A DNA stretch of 64,000 bases from Crenobacter caeni (GTDB lineage Bacteria; Pseudomonadota; Gammaproteobacteria; Burkholderiales; Chromobacteriaceae). The DNA lies in assembly GCF_010435965.1 (NCBI RefSeq), contig NZ_JAAGAA010000002.1, forward strand, positions 124,001 to 188,000, given 5' to 3'. Below the pieces are notes generated by a model. The model was given only the letters and a program-made list of their open reading frames with translations, was not told the origin of the DNA and searched no databases. Position numbers and translations under genes: made by a program. This document shows, one piece after another, positions 44,930-54,831 of this stretch (its first letter is position 1; the number at the start of each line of letters is the position of its first letter).

Positions 44930-45661
44930 ATGACTGCGTTTTCTAACTGGCTGGACGGCACCGAACTTGGCCGTTACCTGCTTGTGCGCGAGCAGGCGTT
45001 CTTCGACCGCGCGGTCGCCGACGTCTTCGGCTATCGTGCCGTGCAGTACGGCGCAAGCCGGCACGACTTCCTGCGCGAAAACCGCATCCCGTGGCGCGCG
45101 CGCATCGGCGAGGACGGCGAAGTCGGCGTGGTGTGCGACGCGGCGCAGTTGCCGCTGGACAGCCGCAGCGTCGACTTGCTGCTGCTGCCGCACACGCTGG
45201 ACTTCAACGCGCATCCGCACCAGGTGCTGCGCGAAGCCGAGCGCGTGCTGCTGCCCGAGGGGCGGCTGGTGCTCACCGGCTTCAACCCCCTGTCCCTGTG
45301 GGGCGGGCGCCGGCTGGTGCAGGGCGCGCGCTGCCCGCCGTGGAGCGGCCGTTTCCTGCGCCTGTCGCGGCTGCGCGACTGGCTCGAGCTGCTGGGCTTC
45401 GAGCGCGCGGACGATGCCTTCATGTGTTACGCTCCGCCCTTTAACCGGGGCGACTGGCTCACCCGCTGCCGCTTCATGGAAGCGCCGGGCGAACGCTGGT
45501 GGCCGCTGGCCGCCGGCGTCTACGGCGTATGCGCGATCAAGCGCCAGCGCGGGATGCGGCTGATCACGCCGCGCTGGCAGCTGGCCAGGCCCGCGGCCCA
45601 GCTGGTGACCGCCGGCGAGCGCCGCCACGCGGCGTGCCAGCCCCACGACGAGACGTTATGA
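44930..45661 (+). CDS. SAM-dependent methyltransferase (YafS-like)
   Basis: The 243-residue protein lies between gloB and rnhA, the place of E. coli yafS. The class I methyltransferase motifs are weak but visible: [40 protein letters not shown] and [13 protein letters not shown]. The substrate is unknown. Its stop overlaps the rnhA start (ATGA). No clear ribosome binding site precedes the ATG. Confidence 0.85.
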   Translation: MTAFSNWLDGTELGRYLLVREQAFFDRAVADVFGYRAVQYGASRHDFLRENRIPWRARIGEDGEVGVVCDAAQLPLDSRSVDLLLLPHTLDFNAHPHQVLREAERVLLPEGRLVLTGFNPLSLWGGRRLVQGARCPPWSGRFLRLSRLRDWLELLGFERADDAFMCYAPPFNRGDWLTRCRFMEAPGERWWPLAAGVYGVCAIKRQRGMRLITPRWQLARPAAQLVTAGERRHAACQPHDETL

Positions 45662-46101
45662 ACCAGGACAAGGTCGAAATCTATACCGACGGCGCGTGCA
45701 AGGGCAATCCGGGCCCAGGCGGCTGGGGGGCGCTGCTTTGCTACAAGGGCAAGGAAAAGGAGCTGTTCGGCGGCGAAGCCGGCACCACCAACAACCGCAT
45801 GGAGCTCATGGCGGTGATCCGCGCGCTGGAAACGCTCAACCGCCCCTGCCATATCGTCGTCTACACCGACTCGCAGTACGTGCAAAAAGGCATTTCCGAG
45901 TGGATCCACGGCTGGAAGAAGCGCGGCTGGGTCACCGCAGCGAAGGAGCCGGTGAAGAACGCCGACCTCTGGCAGTTGCTGGACGCCGCGCGCGGCCGTC
46001 ACCTGTCGGTCGAGTGGCGCTGGGTGCGCGGCCACAACGGCCATGAATTCAACGAGCGCGCCGACGCGCTCGCCAACCGCGGCGTAGCGGCCGCGGCATG
46101 A
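45658..46101 (+). CDS. rnhA: ribonuclease HI
   Basis: The 147-residue enzyme cleaves RNA in RNA-DNA hybrids. The catalytic acidic residues are D in [14 protein letters not shown] in [14 protein letters not shown] in VVYTDSQYV and D in NERADALA; the basic handle [11 protein letters not shown] is present. It overlaps the methyltransferase gene by 4 nt and precedes dnaQ. Confidence 0.97.
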   Translation: MNQDKVEIYTDGACKGNPGPGGWGALLCYKGKEKELFGGEAGTTNNRMELMAVIRALETLNRPCHIVVYTDSQYVQKGISEWIHGWKKRGWVTAAKEPVKNADLWQLLDAARGRHLSVEWRWVRGHNGHEFNERADALANRGVAAAA

Positions 46102-46141
46102 CTTTCGCGGGCGCGGCTGCGCCCGTCACGCAGGCTGCATC

Positions 46142-46864
46142 ATGAGACAAATCATCCTCGACACCGAAACGACGGGCCTCGAGCCCTCGCAGGGTCACCG
46201 CATCATCGAATTCGCCGGGCTGGAAATGGTCGACCGCAAGCTGACCGGCCGCCACCTGCACCTCTACATGCACCCGGAGCGCGAGATCGACCCCGATGCC
46301 GAGCGCGTGCACGGCATCTCGCTCGCCTTCCTGGAAGGCAAGCCCAGGTTCGCCGAGGTGGCGTCGCAGATTTCCGAATTCATCGGCGACGCCGAGCTGA
46401 TCATTCACAACGCGCCGTTCGACGTCGGCTTCATGGACGCCGAGTTCGCCCGGCTGGGACTGCCGCCGACGGTGCGCCAGTGTGCCGGCGTGATCGACAC
46501 CCTCGCGATGGCACGCGACCAGTTCCCGGGCAAGCGCAACAGCCTGGACGCCCTGTGCGACCGCTTCGACGTCGACCGCTCGAACCGTACCCTGCACGGC
46601 GCGCTGATCGACTGCGAGCTCCTGGCCGAGGTCTATCTGTGGATGACCCGCGGCCAGGAAAGCCTGATGATGGACATCGAGCCGGAGGCCGGCGCCGCCG
46701 TGTCGGGCCTGCCGGCCGACTTCGTGCGTAAGCCGCTTAAGGTGCTGCGTGCGAGCGAAGCGGAGGCCGCCGAGCACGAGGCCTACCTCGACGCGCTGGA
46801 CAAGGCGGTCAAGGGGGAGTGCCTGTGGCGAAAACTCGCCGCGGGCAAGGAGGCGGTCGCATGA
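46142..46864 (+). CDS. dnaQ: DNA polymerase III epsilon subunit (3'-5' proofreading exonuclease)
   Basis: The 240-residue protein has Exo[12 protein letters not shown], Exo[16 protein letters not shown] and Exo[17 protein letters not shown], all with catalytic acids. The C-terminal segment (about 190-240) is the polymerase-binding tail. The rnhA-dnaQ order is conserved in proteobacteria. Its stop overlaps the ispD start by 4 nt. Confidence 0.97.
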   Translation: MRQIILDTETTGLEPSQGHRIIEFAGLEMVDRKLTGRHLHLYMHPEREIDPDAERVHGISLAFLEGKPRFAEVASQISEFIGDAELIIHNAPFDVGFMDAEFARLGLPPTVRQCAGVIDTLAMARDQFPGKRNSLDALCDRFDVDRSNRTLHGALIDCELLAEVYLWMTRGQESLMMDIEPEAGAAVSGLPADFVRKPLKVLRASEAEAAEHEAYLDALDKAVKGECLWRKLAAGKEAVA

Positions 46865-47565
46865 GCGTGATCGCCCTGGTGCCGGCGGCCGGCTCCGGCA
46901 GCCGTTTCGGCGCGCCCAGCCCCAAGCAGTACCTGCAGCTCGAAGGCCGGCCGCTGATGTGGCACACCCTGAGCGCACTGTCCCGGGTCGCCGAGATCGA
47001 CCGCCTTGCGGTGGTGATCTCGCCGGCCGACGAGTGGTTCGACGACTTCGAATGGGACATCCCGGACCTGGAGGTGCTGCGTGTCGGCGGCGCGAGCCGT
47101 GCCGCGTCGGTCGCGGCCGGTCTCTCGGCACTCGCGCCGGCGCCCGACGACTGGGTGCTGGTGCACGACGCGGCGCGCTGCTGCGTGACGCCGGCGCTGG
47201 TGACGCGGCTGATCGGCGCGCTGGCGGACGACGAGGTCGGCGGCCTGCTCGCCTTGCCGGTGGCCGATACCGTCAAGCGCGCGGGCCAGAACGGCCGCGT
47301 CGAGCGCACGCTCGCGCGGGACGGGCTGTGGCTCGCGCAGACGCCGCAGATGTTCCGCGCCGCGCGTTTAGCCCGTGCGCTTGCGCTCGACGGGAAGGGC
47401 GCGGTCACCGACGAGGCCTCGGCGATCGAACTGTTGGGGTTTTCGCCGCGACTGATCGAGGGCGACGCGCAGAATTTCAAGGTCACTTATCCGCGCGACC
47501 TGGCGCTGGCACGCGCCATCCTCGCTTCGCGCAAACAGACGGGAGAGACGGCATGTTCAGGGTAG
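46861..47565 (+). CDS. ispD: 2-C-methyl-D-erythritol 4-phosphate cytidylyltransferase
   Basis: The 234-residue enzyme of the MEP isoprenoid pathway begins [17 protein letters not shown], with nucleotide-binding [10 protein letters not shown] and [19 protein letters not shown] and ATDEASAIE-like [14 protein letters not shown] are the other motifs. The ATGA overlap with dnaQ fixes the start at 46861. It overlaps ispF by 13 nt. Confidence 0.96.
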   Translation: MSVIALVPAAGSGSRFGAPSPKQYLQLEGRPLMWHTLSALSRVAEIDRLAVVISPADEWFDDFEWDIPDLEVLRVGGASRAASVAAGLSALAPAPDDWVLVHDAARCCVTPALVTRLIGALADDEVGGLLALPVADTVKRAGQNGRVERTLARDGLWLAQTPQMFRAARLARALALDGKGAVTDEASAIELLGFSPRLIEGDAQNFKVTYPRDLALARAILASRKQTGETACSG

Positions 47566-48029
47566 GGCAGGGTTACGACGTGCACCGGCTGGTCGAGGGG
47601 CGGCCGCTGGTGCTGGGCGGGGTGGTGATCCCGCACGACAAGGGCCTGCTCGGGCACTCGGACGCCGATGCGCTGTTGCACGCGATTACCGACGCGCTAT
47701 TGGGCGCGGCGGCGCTGGGTGACATCGGCCGGCTGTTCCCGGATACCGACCCGCAGCACGCGGGCGCCGACAGCCGCGTGCTCCTGCGCGAGGCCGTGTC
47801 GCGCGTGCGCGCAGCCGGCTGGCGGGTCGTCAATATCGATGCCACGCTGATAGCGCAACAGCCCAAGCTCGCGCCGCACGTGGACGCGATGCGCGCGCGC
47901 ATCGCCGAAGACCTGCAGGTCGGCGTCGACGTCGTCAACGTCAAGGGCAAGACCAACGAGAAGCTCGGCTACCTGGGGCGTTGCGAGGCAATCGAGGCGC
48001 AGGCGGTCTGTTTGCTGACAAAAGGCTAG
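47553..48029 (+). CDS. ispF: 2-C-methyl-D-erythritol 2,4-cyclodiphosphate synthase
   Basis: The 158-residue enzyme follows ispD in the MEP pathway. It has [14 protein letters not shown] (metal-binding Asp/His), [20 protein letters not shown] (key HSDAD), and [11 protein letters not shown], then [16 protein letters not shown] at the C-terminus. It is full length. Confidence 0.96.
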   Translation: MFRVGQGYDVHRLVEGRPLVLGGVVIPHDKGLLGHSDADALLHAITDALLGAAALGDIGRLFPDTDPQHAGADSRVLLREAVSRVRAAGWRVVNIDATLIAQQPKLAPHVDAMRARIAEDLQVGVDVVNVKGKTNEKLGYLGRCEAIEAQAVCLLTKG

Positions 48030-48100
48030 CAAAACGACATATGCTTCGCGTTGTGGGATAATCGGAGTGAGTCAAGATCAACCGTTTAAGGAGCCGCGAG

Positions 48101-48760
48101 ATGCTTACCGCCAATGAATTGAAGCTGGCTGCAGCGCGAAAAGCCCTGGAGTTCGTCCCGGACGACGCCGTGATCGGCATCGGCACCGGCAGCACCGTCA
48201 ACCTGTTCATCGACGAACTGGCCGCGATCAAGGGCCGCATCAAGGGCGCAGTCTCCAGCTCCGAGGCGTCGACCGCCCGCCTGAAGGCGCACCATATCCC
48301 GGTGTACGACCTCAATACCATCGACGAGATGCCGATCTACGTCGACGGCGCCGATGAGGTGAACCACTACCTGCACATGATCAAGGGCGGCGGCGGTGCG
48401 CTGACCCGCGAGAAGATCGTCGCCGCGGCGGCGCAGGAATTCATCTGCATCGCCGACGAGAGCAAGTACGTCGACGTGCTGGGCAAGTTCCCGCTGCCGA
48501 TCGAGGTGATCCCGATGGCCAGAAGCTTCGTCGCGCGCGAGCTGGTCAAGCTGGGCGGCCACCCCGAGATGCGCCACGACTTCGTGACCGACAACGGCAA
48601 CATCATCCTCGACGTGCACGACCTGGCCATCGCCAAGCCGGTCGAGCTCGAGGAGCGCATCAACCAGCTGCCGGGCGTCGTCACCTGCGGCCTGTTTGCC
48701 CGCCGCCGCGCCGACGTGCTGGTGCTCGCCCGCCAGGGCGGCGTCGAAGTGCTGCGCTGA
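48101..48760 (+). CDS. rpiA: ribose-5-phosphate isomerase A
   Basis: The 219-residue enzyme interconverts ribose 5-phosphate and ribulose 5-phosphate. It has [26 protein letters not shown], the catalytic acid region [20 protein letters not shown] (key DGADE and KGGGGA) and [13 protein letters not shown]. It is full length. Confidence 0.97.
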   Translation: MLTANELKLAAARKALEFVPDDAVIGIGTGSTVNLFIDELAAIKGRIKGAVSSSEASTARLKAHHIPVYDLNTIDEMPIYVDGADEVNHYLHMIKGGGGALTREKIVAAAAQEFICIADESKYVDVLGKFPLPIEVIPMARSFVARELVKLGGHPEMRHDFVTDNGNIILDVHDLAIAKPVELEERINQLPGVVTCGLFARRRADVLVLARQGGVEVLR

Positions 48761-48766
48761 GCCTGC

Positions 48767-48784
48767 CTGTCACAGGGTTGTCAT
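48767..48784 (+). promoter_or_regulatory. Pho box upstream of phoU
   Basis: CTGTCACAGGGTTGTCAT has two 7-bp repeats separated by 4 bp, the geometry of the PhoB site (CTGTCAT repeats). It lies 54 nt before the phoU start and suggests induction under phosphate limitation. Confidence 0.55.
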
Positions 48785-48809
48785 CTTGCGCTGGCAAGAT
48801 GGCAACCCT
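48774..48809 (+). other. 16-bp inverted repeat in the rpiA-phoU gap
   Basis: The arms 48774-48789 and 48794-48809 are complementary at 15 of 16 positions with a GCTG loop. No T-run follows. The left arm overlaps the Pho-box-like site. It may be an rpiA mRNA 3' end or a phoU leader structure. Confidence 0.5.
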
Positions 48810-48837
48810 GTCCATCCTGTCCTGCCACGAGAGCATC

Positions 48838-49545
48838 ATGCCCGACCATATTTCCAAACAATTCGACCTCGAACTGGAAACCATCCGTACCCGCGTGCTG
48901 CAAATGGGCGGGCTGGTCGAGCAGCAGATCCTCAGCGCGCTCGACGCGCTTGCCAGCGGCGACATCGCCCGCTTTGACCAGGTGATCGTTGACGACGCGC
49001 AGGTCAACGCGCTCGAAGTCGCGATCGACGAGGACTGCCAGCACATCATCGCGCGCCGCCAGCCGGCGGCGTCCGACCTGCGCATGGTGATCACCGTGAT
49101 CAAGACCATCACCGACCTCGAGCGGATCGGCGACGAGGCCTCCAAGATTGCCCGCATGGGCAAGGTGATCCACAGCGCCGAGCGCTACCAGAGCCCGCGC
49201 TTGCGCGAGATCGGCAAGATGGCCGAGGCGGCGGTGGCGATGCTGCGCCGTGCGCTCGACGCGTTCGCACGCTTGGACGCGACGGCCGCGTTGGATCTCG
49301 CCGAGGACGACCGCGAGCTCGACGACGACTTCAGCGCCGAAGTTCGCCAGCTGATCACCTTCATGATGGAAGACCCGCGCACCATCAGCATGTCGATCGA
49401 CACGCTGTTCATCGCCAAGGCGATCGAGCGCATCGGCGACCACGCCAAGAACATTTCCGAGTACGTCGTCTATCTGGTCAAGGGCAAGGACATCCGCCAC
49501 ACCTCGATCGACGCGATCAAGCGGGAACTTGGCCAGTCCGTGTAA
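48838..49545 (+). CDS. phoU: phosphate-specific transport regulator PhoU
   Basis: The 235-residue protein is made of two PhoU three-helix repeats. The conserved metal-site motifs are TVIKTITDLERIGDEASKIA (key DLERIGD) in the first and FIAKAIERIGDHAKNISEYV (key ERIGDHA) in the second. It restrains PhoR/PhoB signalling and Pst transport when phosphate is plentiful. The start at 48838 gives the family N-terminus MPDHISKQFDLELE. No pst genes are adjacent; ppx follows. Confidence 0.95.
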   Translation: MPDHISKQFDLELETIRTRVLQMGGLVEQQILSALDALASGDIARFDQVIVDDAQVNALEVAIDEDCQHIIARRQPAASDLRMVITVIKTITDLERIGDEASKIARMGKVIHSAERYQSPRLREIGKMAEAAVAMLRRALDAFARLDATAALDLAEDDRELDDDFSAEVRQLITFMMEDPRTISMSIDTLFIAKAIERIGDHAKNISEYVVYLVKGKDIRHTSIDAIKRELGQSV

Positions 49546-49572
49546 GCGATCGGGCTTCATGTAGGTGGAAGG

Positions 49573-49600
49573 AAAGCGGTAACATGGTTGCCGCTTTTTT
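49573..49600 (+). terminator. phoU terminator
   Basis: The stem AAGCGGTAAC/GTTGCCGCTT with an ATG loop is followed by TTTT. Confidence 0.8.
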
Positions 49601-49624
49601 CTTTTTGCTGGGAGCCTGCGTTTG

Positions 49625-51127
49625 ATGCGTGCCGATTTTCCCCATCCGGTGCTGGCGGCGGTCGACCTGGGGTCGAACAGCTTTCGCCTGCAGGTCTCGC
49701 GCGTGGTCGACGGCCAGCTGTTCACCCTCGACTCGCTGAAGGAGACGACCCGGCTGGGTGCGGGCCTGGGCCCGGACAAGGTGCTCGACGAGGCGAGCGT
49801 CGGACGGGCGCTCGCCTGCTTCGCCCGTTTCGGCGAGCGTCTGCGCGGGCTGGAAGGCGCGCAGGTGCGCGTGGTCGGCACCAATACCCTGCGCGTCGCG
49901 CGCAACGCGCCCGAGCTGATCGCCGAGGGCGAGCGCCTGCTGGGTTTCCCGATCGAAATCATCGCCGGCCGCGAAGAGGCCCGCCTGATCTATCTGGGCG
50001 CCGCGCACTCGCTGCCGAATACCCGCGAGCGGCGGCTGGTGGTCGACATCGGCGGCGGTTCGACCGAGCTGATCGTCGGCAGCCACTTCCAGGCGCATGT
50101 GACCGAGAGCCTGCCCCTGGGTTGCGTCAGCTACACGCTGCGTTTCTTCGAGGGCGGGCGGATCGACTCGGCCTCGTTCAACCGCGCGGTGTACGCGGCG
50201 CGCGCCGAGCTGCAGCGCGTGGTGCACGCCTTCCCGCGCACGTCGTGGGAGCTGGCGGTCGGCACCTCGGGCACCGCGCGCTCGATCCGCGACCTGCTCG
50301 AACTGAACGACTGGTCGGCCGGCAACATCACCTATGGCGGGATGCGCGAACTGCGCAACGCGCTGATCCGCATCGGCCGCATCGACAAGATTTCACTGAA
50401 CGGGCTGAAGGCCGACCGCGCGCCGGTGATCTGCGGCGGACTCGCGGTGATGCTCGCGGTGTTCGAGGAGTTGGGCGTCGACGCGATGACCATCGCCGAC
50501 GGCGCGCTGCGCGACGGCGTGCTGTACGACATCCTCGGCCGCGGCCGCGAGCGCGACCAGCGCGAACAGACGGTAGCGACCTTCACGCGGCGCTACCACG
50601 CCGACCCGGCGCAGGCGGCCCGCGTCAAGGCGCTGGCGCTCGACTTCTACCGCCAGCTCGCCGGCGAGGATTGCCAGGTGCTGACGCTCAGGCGTCTGGG
50701 CTGGGCGGCCGCGCTGCACGAGATCGGGTTGTCGATCGCGCATACCGCCTACCACAAGCATTCGGCCTACATCCTGCAGAACGCGGACATGCCCGGCTTC
50801 TCCCGCCCGGAACAGGCCGCGCTCTCGACGCTGGTGCTGTGCCAGCGCGGCGACAGCGGCAAGATGAGGGACTTCGCGCAGCAGCCGGACCTGTGGTACA
50901 GCGTGCTCGCGCTGCGGATGGCCGTGCTGTTCTGCCGCAGCCGACGCCCGCTGGCCCTGCCGGCCGGCGCGGTGCTGTTCGCCCAGCCGCGCGGCGTGCG
51001 CTTCGAGCTGCCCGCCGCCTGGCTGGAGGAGAACCCGCTGACCGCCAGCGCGCTCGAGCAGGAGGCCGTGCAGTGGCGGCGCATCGGCCTGAAGCTGGCG
51101 CTCGACGTACGGCAGGACCATGGCTGA
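49625..51127 (+). CDS. ppx: exopolyphosphatase (Ppx/GppA family)
   Basis: The 500-residue protein begins FPHPVLAAVDLGSNSFRLQV. The sugar-kinase/actin-like motifs are LAAVDLGSNSFRL and VVDIGGGSTELIVG; GREEARLIYLG and a C-terminal HD-like region (AALHEIGLSIAHTAYHKHSA) follow. It degrades polyphosphate, or hydrolyses pppGpp in the GppA sense. The phoU-ppx neighbourhood favours a phosphate role. It overlaps corA by 8 nt. Confidence 0.92.
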   Translation: MRADFPHPVLAAVDLGSNSFRLQVSRVVDGQLFTLDSLKETTRLGAGLGPDKVLDEASVGRALACFARFGERLRGLEGAQVRVVGTNTLRVARNAPELIAEGERLLGFPIEIIAGREEARLIYLGAAHSLPNTRERRLVVDIGGGSTELIVGSHFQAHVTESLPLGCVSYTLRFFEGGRIDSASFNRAVYAARAELQRVVHAFPRTSWELAVGTSGTARSIRDLLELNDWSAGNITYGGMRELRNALIRIGRIDKISLNGLKADRAPVICGGLAVMLAVFEELGVDAMTIADGALRDGVLYDILGRGRERDQREQTVATFTRRYHADPAQAARVKALALDFYRQLAGEDCQVLTLRRLGWAAALHEIGLSIAHTAYHKHSAYILQNADMPGFSRPEQAALSTLVLCQRGDSGKMRDFAQQPDLWYSVLALRMAVLFCRSRRPLALPAGAVLFAQPRGVRFELPAAWLEENPLTASALEQEAVQWRRIGLKLALDVRQDHG

Positions 51128-52118
51128 GCCGGTACAGTCTCCGGAAGTGGTGTTGTTCGAGTACGGCGACGGCGCGCTGACCGAGACGCGTTTTGCTAGC
51201 ATCGAGGCGGGGCTCGCCTACCAGAGCCGCGCGCCGGTACGCTGGCTCAACGTGTACGGCGTCGCCGACGCCGCGACCATGCGCGCGATCGGCGAGCGCT
51301 TCGGGCTGCACCCGCTGGTGGAGGAAGACATCCTCAACGCGCGCCAGCGCCCCAAGGTCGAGGCGTACGACGGCTACCTGTTCCTGTCCACCCGCGTGTT
51401 CTCCGAGCGCGACGCATCCACCCGCCTGCATTACGAGCATGTCTCGCTGGTGGTCGGGCGGGACTTCGTGCTGAGCTTCCAGCCGCACCCCTTGGGCGTG
51501 TTCACCCAGCTGCGCGAGCGTCTGCGCCGCGGCGACGGGCTACTTGCCGCGCGCGGCGCCGACTTTCTTGCGTACGCGCTGATCGACGCGATCATCGACG
51601 CCTATTTCGACGTGCTCGACGCGTTCACCAGCCGGGTCGAGGCCCTCGACCGCCAACTGGTCGCCGACCGCAGTACGCTGGTGCTGCGCGGCATCCACCG
51701 GCTGAAGCACGACGCGATCCGCCTGCGCCGCGCGCTGCTGCCCTTGAGGGAGATGCTCGCGCAGATGACGCGCGGCGAACACGCGCTGTTCGGCGACGAG
51801 ACACGGCTGTGGTTGCGCGACGCGTACGACCATTGCCTGCATTTGGGCGAGTCGCTCGACGCCGCGCGCGACATGGTCTCCGGCATGCTCGACCTTTATC
51901 TTTCCATCCAGTCGAACCGCCTGAACCAGCAGATGCGGGTGCTGACCATCATCTCCATCGTGTTCATGCCCTTGACGCTGATCGCCGGCATCTACGGGAT
52001 GAATTTCGAGTACATGCCTGAGCTTGGCTGGCGCTGGGGCTACTTCGGCGTGCTCGGCCTGATGGGGGGGATCGCCGCCGCCATCGTCGGTGTGTTCTGG
52101 CGGCGGCGCTGGCTGTAG
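51120..52118 (+). CDS. corA: CorA-family magnesium/cobalt channel
   Basis: The 332-residue protein has a large cytosolic domain, then a long coiled helix. Two C-terminal transmembrane helices follow (about 270-290 and 305-325), with the selectivity motif YGMNFEYMPEL between them. VLTIISIVFMPLTLIAGIYG is the first helix. It ends RRRWL. It is coupled to ppx by overlap and is convergent with the HDOD gene (1 nt gap). Confidence 0.94.
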   Translation: MAEPVQSPEVVLFEYGDGALTETRFASIEAGLAYQSRAPVRWLNVYGVADAATMRAIGERFGLHPLVEEDILNARQRPKVEAYDGYLFLSTRVFSERDASTRLHYEHVSLVVGRDFVLSFQPHPLGVFTQLRERLRRGDGLLAARGADFLAYALIDAIIDAYFDVLDAFTSRVEALDRQLVADRSTLVLRGIHRLKHDAIRLRRALLPLREMLAQMTRGEHALFGDETRLWLRDAYDHCLHLGESLDAARDMVSGMLDLYLSIQSNRLNQQMRVLTIISIVFMPLTLIAGIYGMNFEYMPELGWRWGYFGVLGLMGGIAAAIVGVFWRRRWL

Positions 52119-52119
52119 C

Positions 52120-53472
52120 TCAACCGCCTTCGGTGGCGACCTTCTGTGCCCAGGCCATCGCCTCGAGCTGCAGGCGGTTGACCGCTTCGGGCTGGCCGCC
52201 CAGCCGGGTGGCGATCGCGGCGGCGCGCGCGCTGTCGCCTTTTTCCAGCGAGAACGCGAGCGCGAGGTAGGGCGCGAACAGGCCCTGGCCGTCGACCAGC
52301 GCCGACGAGATGGTGGGGGGGAGCGACAGCGGGGCGATCGCGTCGGACAGCGGCTGCTCGAACAGCGCGTCCAGCGTCGAGAACATCCCGGTGACGAACA
52401 GGTGTTCGCACTCGAGGCGGTTGTTGCCCTGCGCGCGGCCCAGGCTTTCCATGAAGCGCCCGCGCCACAGCGAGCGCTCGAGCAGCGTGCGGTTGCGGCC
52501 GTCCTCGCGCGGTGCGGTGTACAGCAGCAAGGACAGCCAGCGGAACAGCGCCTCGCGCCCGAGCAGCAGCAAGGTCTCGTCCAGCGTCTGCACCTGGCGG
52601 CTCAGGCCGTTGGCCGGCGAGTTGATGAAGCGCAACAGCTTGAACAGCAGCACCGAGTCGAGCTTGAACTGCGCGTTGATCGCCTCGTTGTCTGCGCCGC
52701 TGCGTAGCAGGCGCAGGATTTCCATCACCCTCAACTGGCCGGTGTCGACCTTGCCGCTGCCGTGGCGGAGCGGCACCCGGGTCAGGTAGGGGCCGCTGAA
52801 CAGCACGAAGCGTTCGCTGGCGCCCTGGCTGCGCCGTGATACCTCGTACGCCTCCATCGAGTTGACGTTGCGCGCGTACCAGCGCGCGTGCGGGTAGCGC
52901 TGCGGCAGGCGGGCGAGCAGGGGCTCGAGCAGGTCTTCCGTCTGCGCCGAGAAGTCGAGCACGAGGAAATTCATCTCGGCGAACAGCACGTCGAGCACGG
53001 CAGGCGAGAAGCGGGTCTCCGGAAACAGCGCGGGCTCCAGCGCGAACGACAGCCCGGCCGCGCGCAGCGCCCTGATCGCAGGCAGCGCGGCGGTGAGCGC
53101 GTCGTCGTTTTCGGCCGGCGACACGATGCAGATCGCACGCTTTTCGGCGAGCGAGGGCAGCAGCGGGTCGTCCAGCGCGTCCAGCGACAGGTTGATGAAC
53201 GCGCGCCGGCGCTCGAGCAGCCTGAAGATGTCGAGGTTTTCGAGCGTCTGTAGCAGCAGGTGGTCGTGCCGGTTGAGGGTGCCGGCCGCCATCATGTTGC
53301 GGTGGCCGGCGTCGCGCGGTGCGAACTCGTAGGCGACCAGCTCGTGGCGGGCGGTGTAGATCGGCTGGTGGCCGACGAAGCCTAGCGTCGCCGGCAGCGG
53401 CGCCTCGCTGTTTTCCGGCGTTGCCGGGGCGGGGGCCGCGTCGCCGCGATGGCCGAACAGGGATTTGAGCAT
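52120..53472 (-). CDS. HDOD-domain signalling protein with degenerate EAL region (paralogue 1)
   Basis: The 450-residue protein begins MLKSLFGHRGDAAP. The N-terminal half resembles an EAL fold (FVGHQPIYTARHELVAYEFA), but the catalytic ExLxR is replaced by YEFAPR, so c-di-GMP hydrolysis is unlikely. The C-terminal HDOD domain has QFKLDSVLLFKLLRFINSPA and the LLLLGREALFRWLSLLLYT helix. This YuxH-like architecture is used in signalling without catalysis. It follows paralogue 2 by 19 nt. Confidence 0.85.
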   Translation of the reverse strand: MLKSLFGHRGDAAPAPATPENSEAPLPATLGFVGHQPIYTARHELVAYEFAPRDAGHRNMMAAGTLNRHDHLLLQTLENLDIFRLLERRRAFINLSLDALDDPLLPSLAEKRAICIVSPAENDDALTAALPAIRALRAAGLSFALEPALFPETRFSPAVLDVLFAEMNFLVLDFSAQTEDLLEPLLARLPQRYPHARWYARNVNSMEAYEVSRRSQGASERFVLFSGPYLTRVPLRHGSGKVDTGQLRVMEILRLLRSGADNEAINAQFKLDSVLLFKLLRFINSPANGLSRQVQTLDETLLLLGREALFRWLSLLLYTAPREDGRNRTLLERSLWRGRFMESLGRAQGNNRLECEHLFVTGMFSTLDALFEQPLSDAIAPLSLPPTISSALVDGQGLFAPYLALAFSLEKGDSARAAAIATRLGGQPEAVNRLQLEAMAWAQKVATEGG

Positions 53473-53491
53473 GGTCTTGCCTGGTGTAAGT

Positions 53492-54811
53492 TCAGTCGGG
53501 GGCGGTCGCTGGCGCGCAGCTGACAGATTCCGCCCATTGTGCCGCCTCGACGTCCAGCATGCCCGCGCGGGCGAACCCGACGCCCAGCATGCGCGCGAGC
53601 GTGCCCGCCTGCGCGTCGTCGCCCGTCTCCAGCGCGACGGCAAGGTTGAGGTGTGGCGCGAACAGGCCGCGCCCGTCGACCAGGGTCTGGCGCACCGGCA
53701 CCGGCAATTCTAGCGGGGCGACGGCCTCGGCCATCGGCATGCCCAGCAGCTTGTCGAGCTCGGAGAACATCCCGGCGAGGAACAGGTGTTCGCACTCGAT
53801 GCGCTTGGCGCCCAGCTCGCCGCCCAGCGTTTCCATGAAGCGACCGCGGCGCAGCGCGCGCTCCATCAGCGCGCCGGCGGCCGGGTCTTCGTCGCCGGCG
53901 GTGAACAGCAGCAGCGACAGCCAGCGCAGTAGCGCGTCGCGGCCCATCAGCATCAGCGTCTCTTCCAGCGTCTGGATGCGGCGCGAGAAGCCCATCGCCG
54001 GCGAGTTGATGTAGCGCAGCAACTTGAAGAGCAGCGTCGAGTCGAGCTTGAACTGCGCCTCGATCTGGGCGACCGGTGCGCCCGAGCGCAGCAGGCGCAG
54101 GATCTCGAGCACGCGCAGCCTCGACGCCTGCGCACGCGCGTCGACGCGCGGGCGCTGCTGGGCGAAGACGCTGCCCGAGAGCAGCAGCCGGCGGTGCCCG
54201 GCAAGCTTCAGGCAGGCCGCCAGCGCCTCCTCGGAGCCGATCCGGTCGGCCAGCAGGGTCGGGGCGGCGGGCAGGCCGCGGCCGGCGAGTGCACCCAGGA
54301 CGCTGCGGCTGTCGCCGGCGAGGTCGAGCACCACCAGGTCGGCGAGCGCGAGCAGCGACGCGGGCAGCGGCTGGCCGTGGTCGGTGGCGGGCAGCGCGAG
54401 GCGGCCGCCGCGGGACTTGAACGCCGAGAGCCGCGCCGAGGTCGCCTCGAGCGCGGTGAAGTCTGTGCTATCGAGTGCCGGGTAGAGGATCAGGCGCGAC
54501 GCGGGCAGCGCTAAGAGTTCGGGTGCGTCGACGGAAGCGGCCGTCTGCAGGCGCACCAGCGCGAAACGCGGCGAGTTCTCGCGTACCGCGCCGAGGTTGG
54601 CGAGCACCTGCAACAGCTGGCGGTCGAAGTGCGCGCCGTGCGCGCCCGTCTCGCCCAGCGCGCGGCTGAGCGAGAAGTCGTTGCCGCACAGCCTGAGCCT
54701 TGCGTCGAACAGCGCTTGCTGCCGCGCGAAGCCGATCGCCGAGGGCAGCGGCTTGTCGTCCGCCTGCGCGTGCCGCGTGCTGTCGCGGGCGCCGAAAAGG
54801 GTCTTGAGCAT
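53492..54811 (-). CDS. HDOD-domain signalling protein with degenerate EAL region (paralogue 2)
   Basis: The 439-residue protein is a clear paralogue of the next gene: MLKTLFGARDSTRHA start, QFKLDSTLLFKLLRYINSPA, then LMLMGRDALLRWLSLLLFT and ECEHLFLAGMFSELD. The EAL motif position reads NDFSLSR, losing the catalytic Glu. It lies 20 nt after the aroC stop on the same strand, so aroC and the two paralogues may form one operon. Confidence 0.85.
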   Translation of the reverse strand: MLKTLFGARDSTRHAQADDKPLPSAIGFARQQALFDARLRLCGNDFSLSRALGETGAHGAHFDRQLLQVLANLGAVRENSPRFALVRLQTAASVDAPELLALPASRLILYPALDSTDFTALEATSARLSAFKSRGGRLALPATDHGQPLPASLLALADLVVLDLAGDSRSVLGALAGRGLPAAPTLLADRIGSEEALAACLKLAGHRRLLLSGSVFAQQRPRVDARAQASRLRVLEILRLLRSGAPVAQIEAQFKLDSTLLFKLLRYINSPAMGFSRRIQTLEETLMLMGRDALLRWLSLLLFTAGDEDPAAGALMERALRRGRFMETLGGELGAKRIECEHLFLAGMFSELDKLLGMPMAEAVAPLELPVPVRQTLVDGRGLFAPHLNLAVALETGDDAQAGTLARMLGVGFARAGMLDVEAAQWAESVSCAPATAPD

Positions 54812-54831
54812 GGGCCGGCCTCTTGCCTGGG

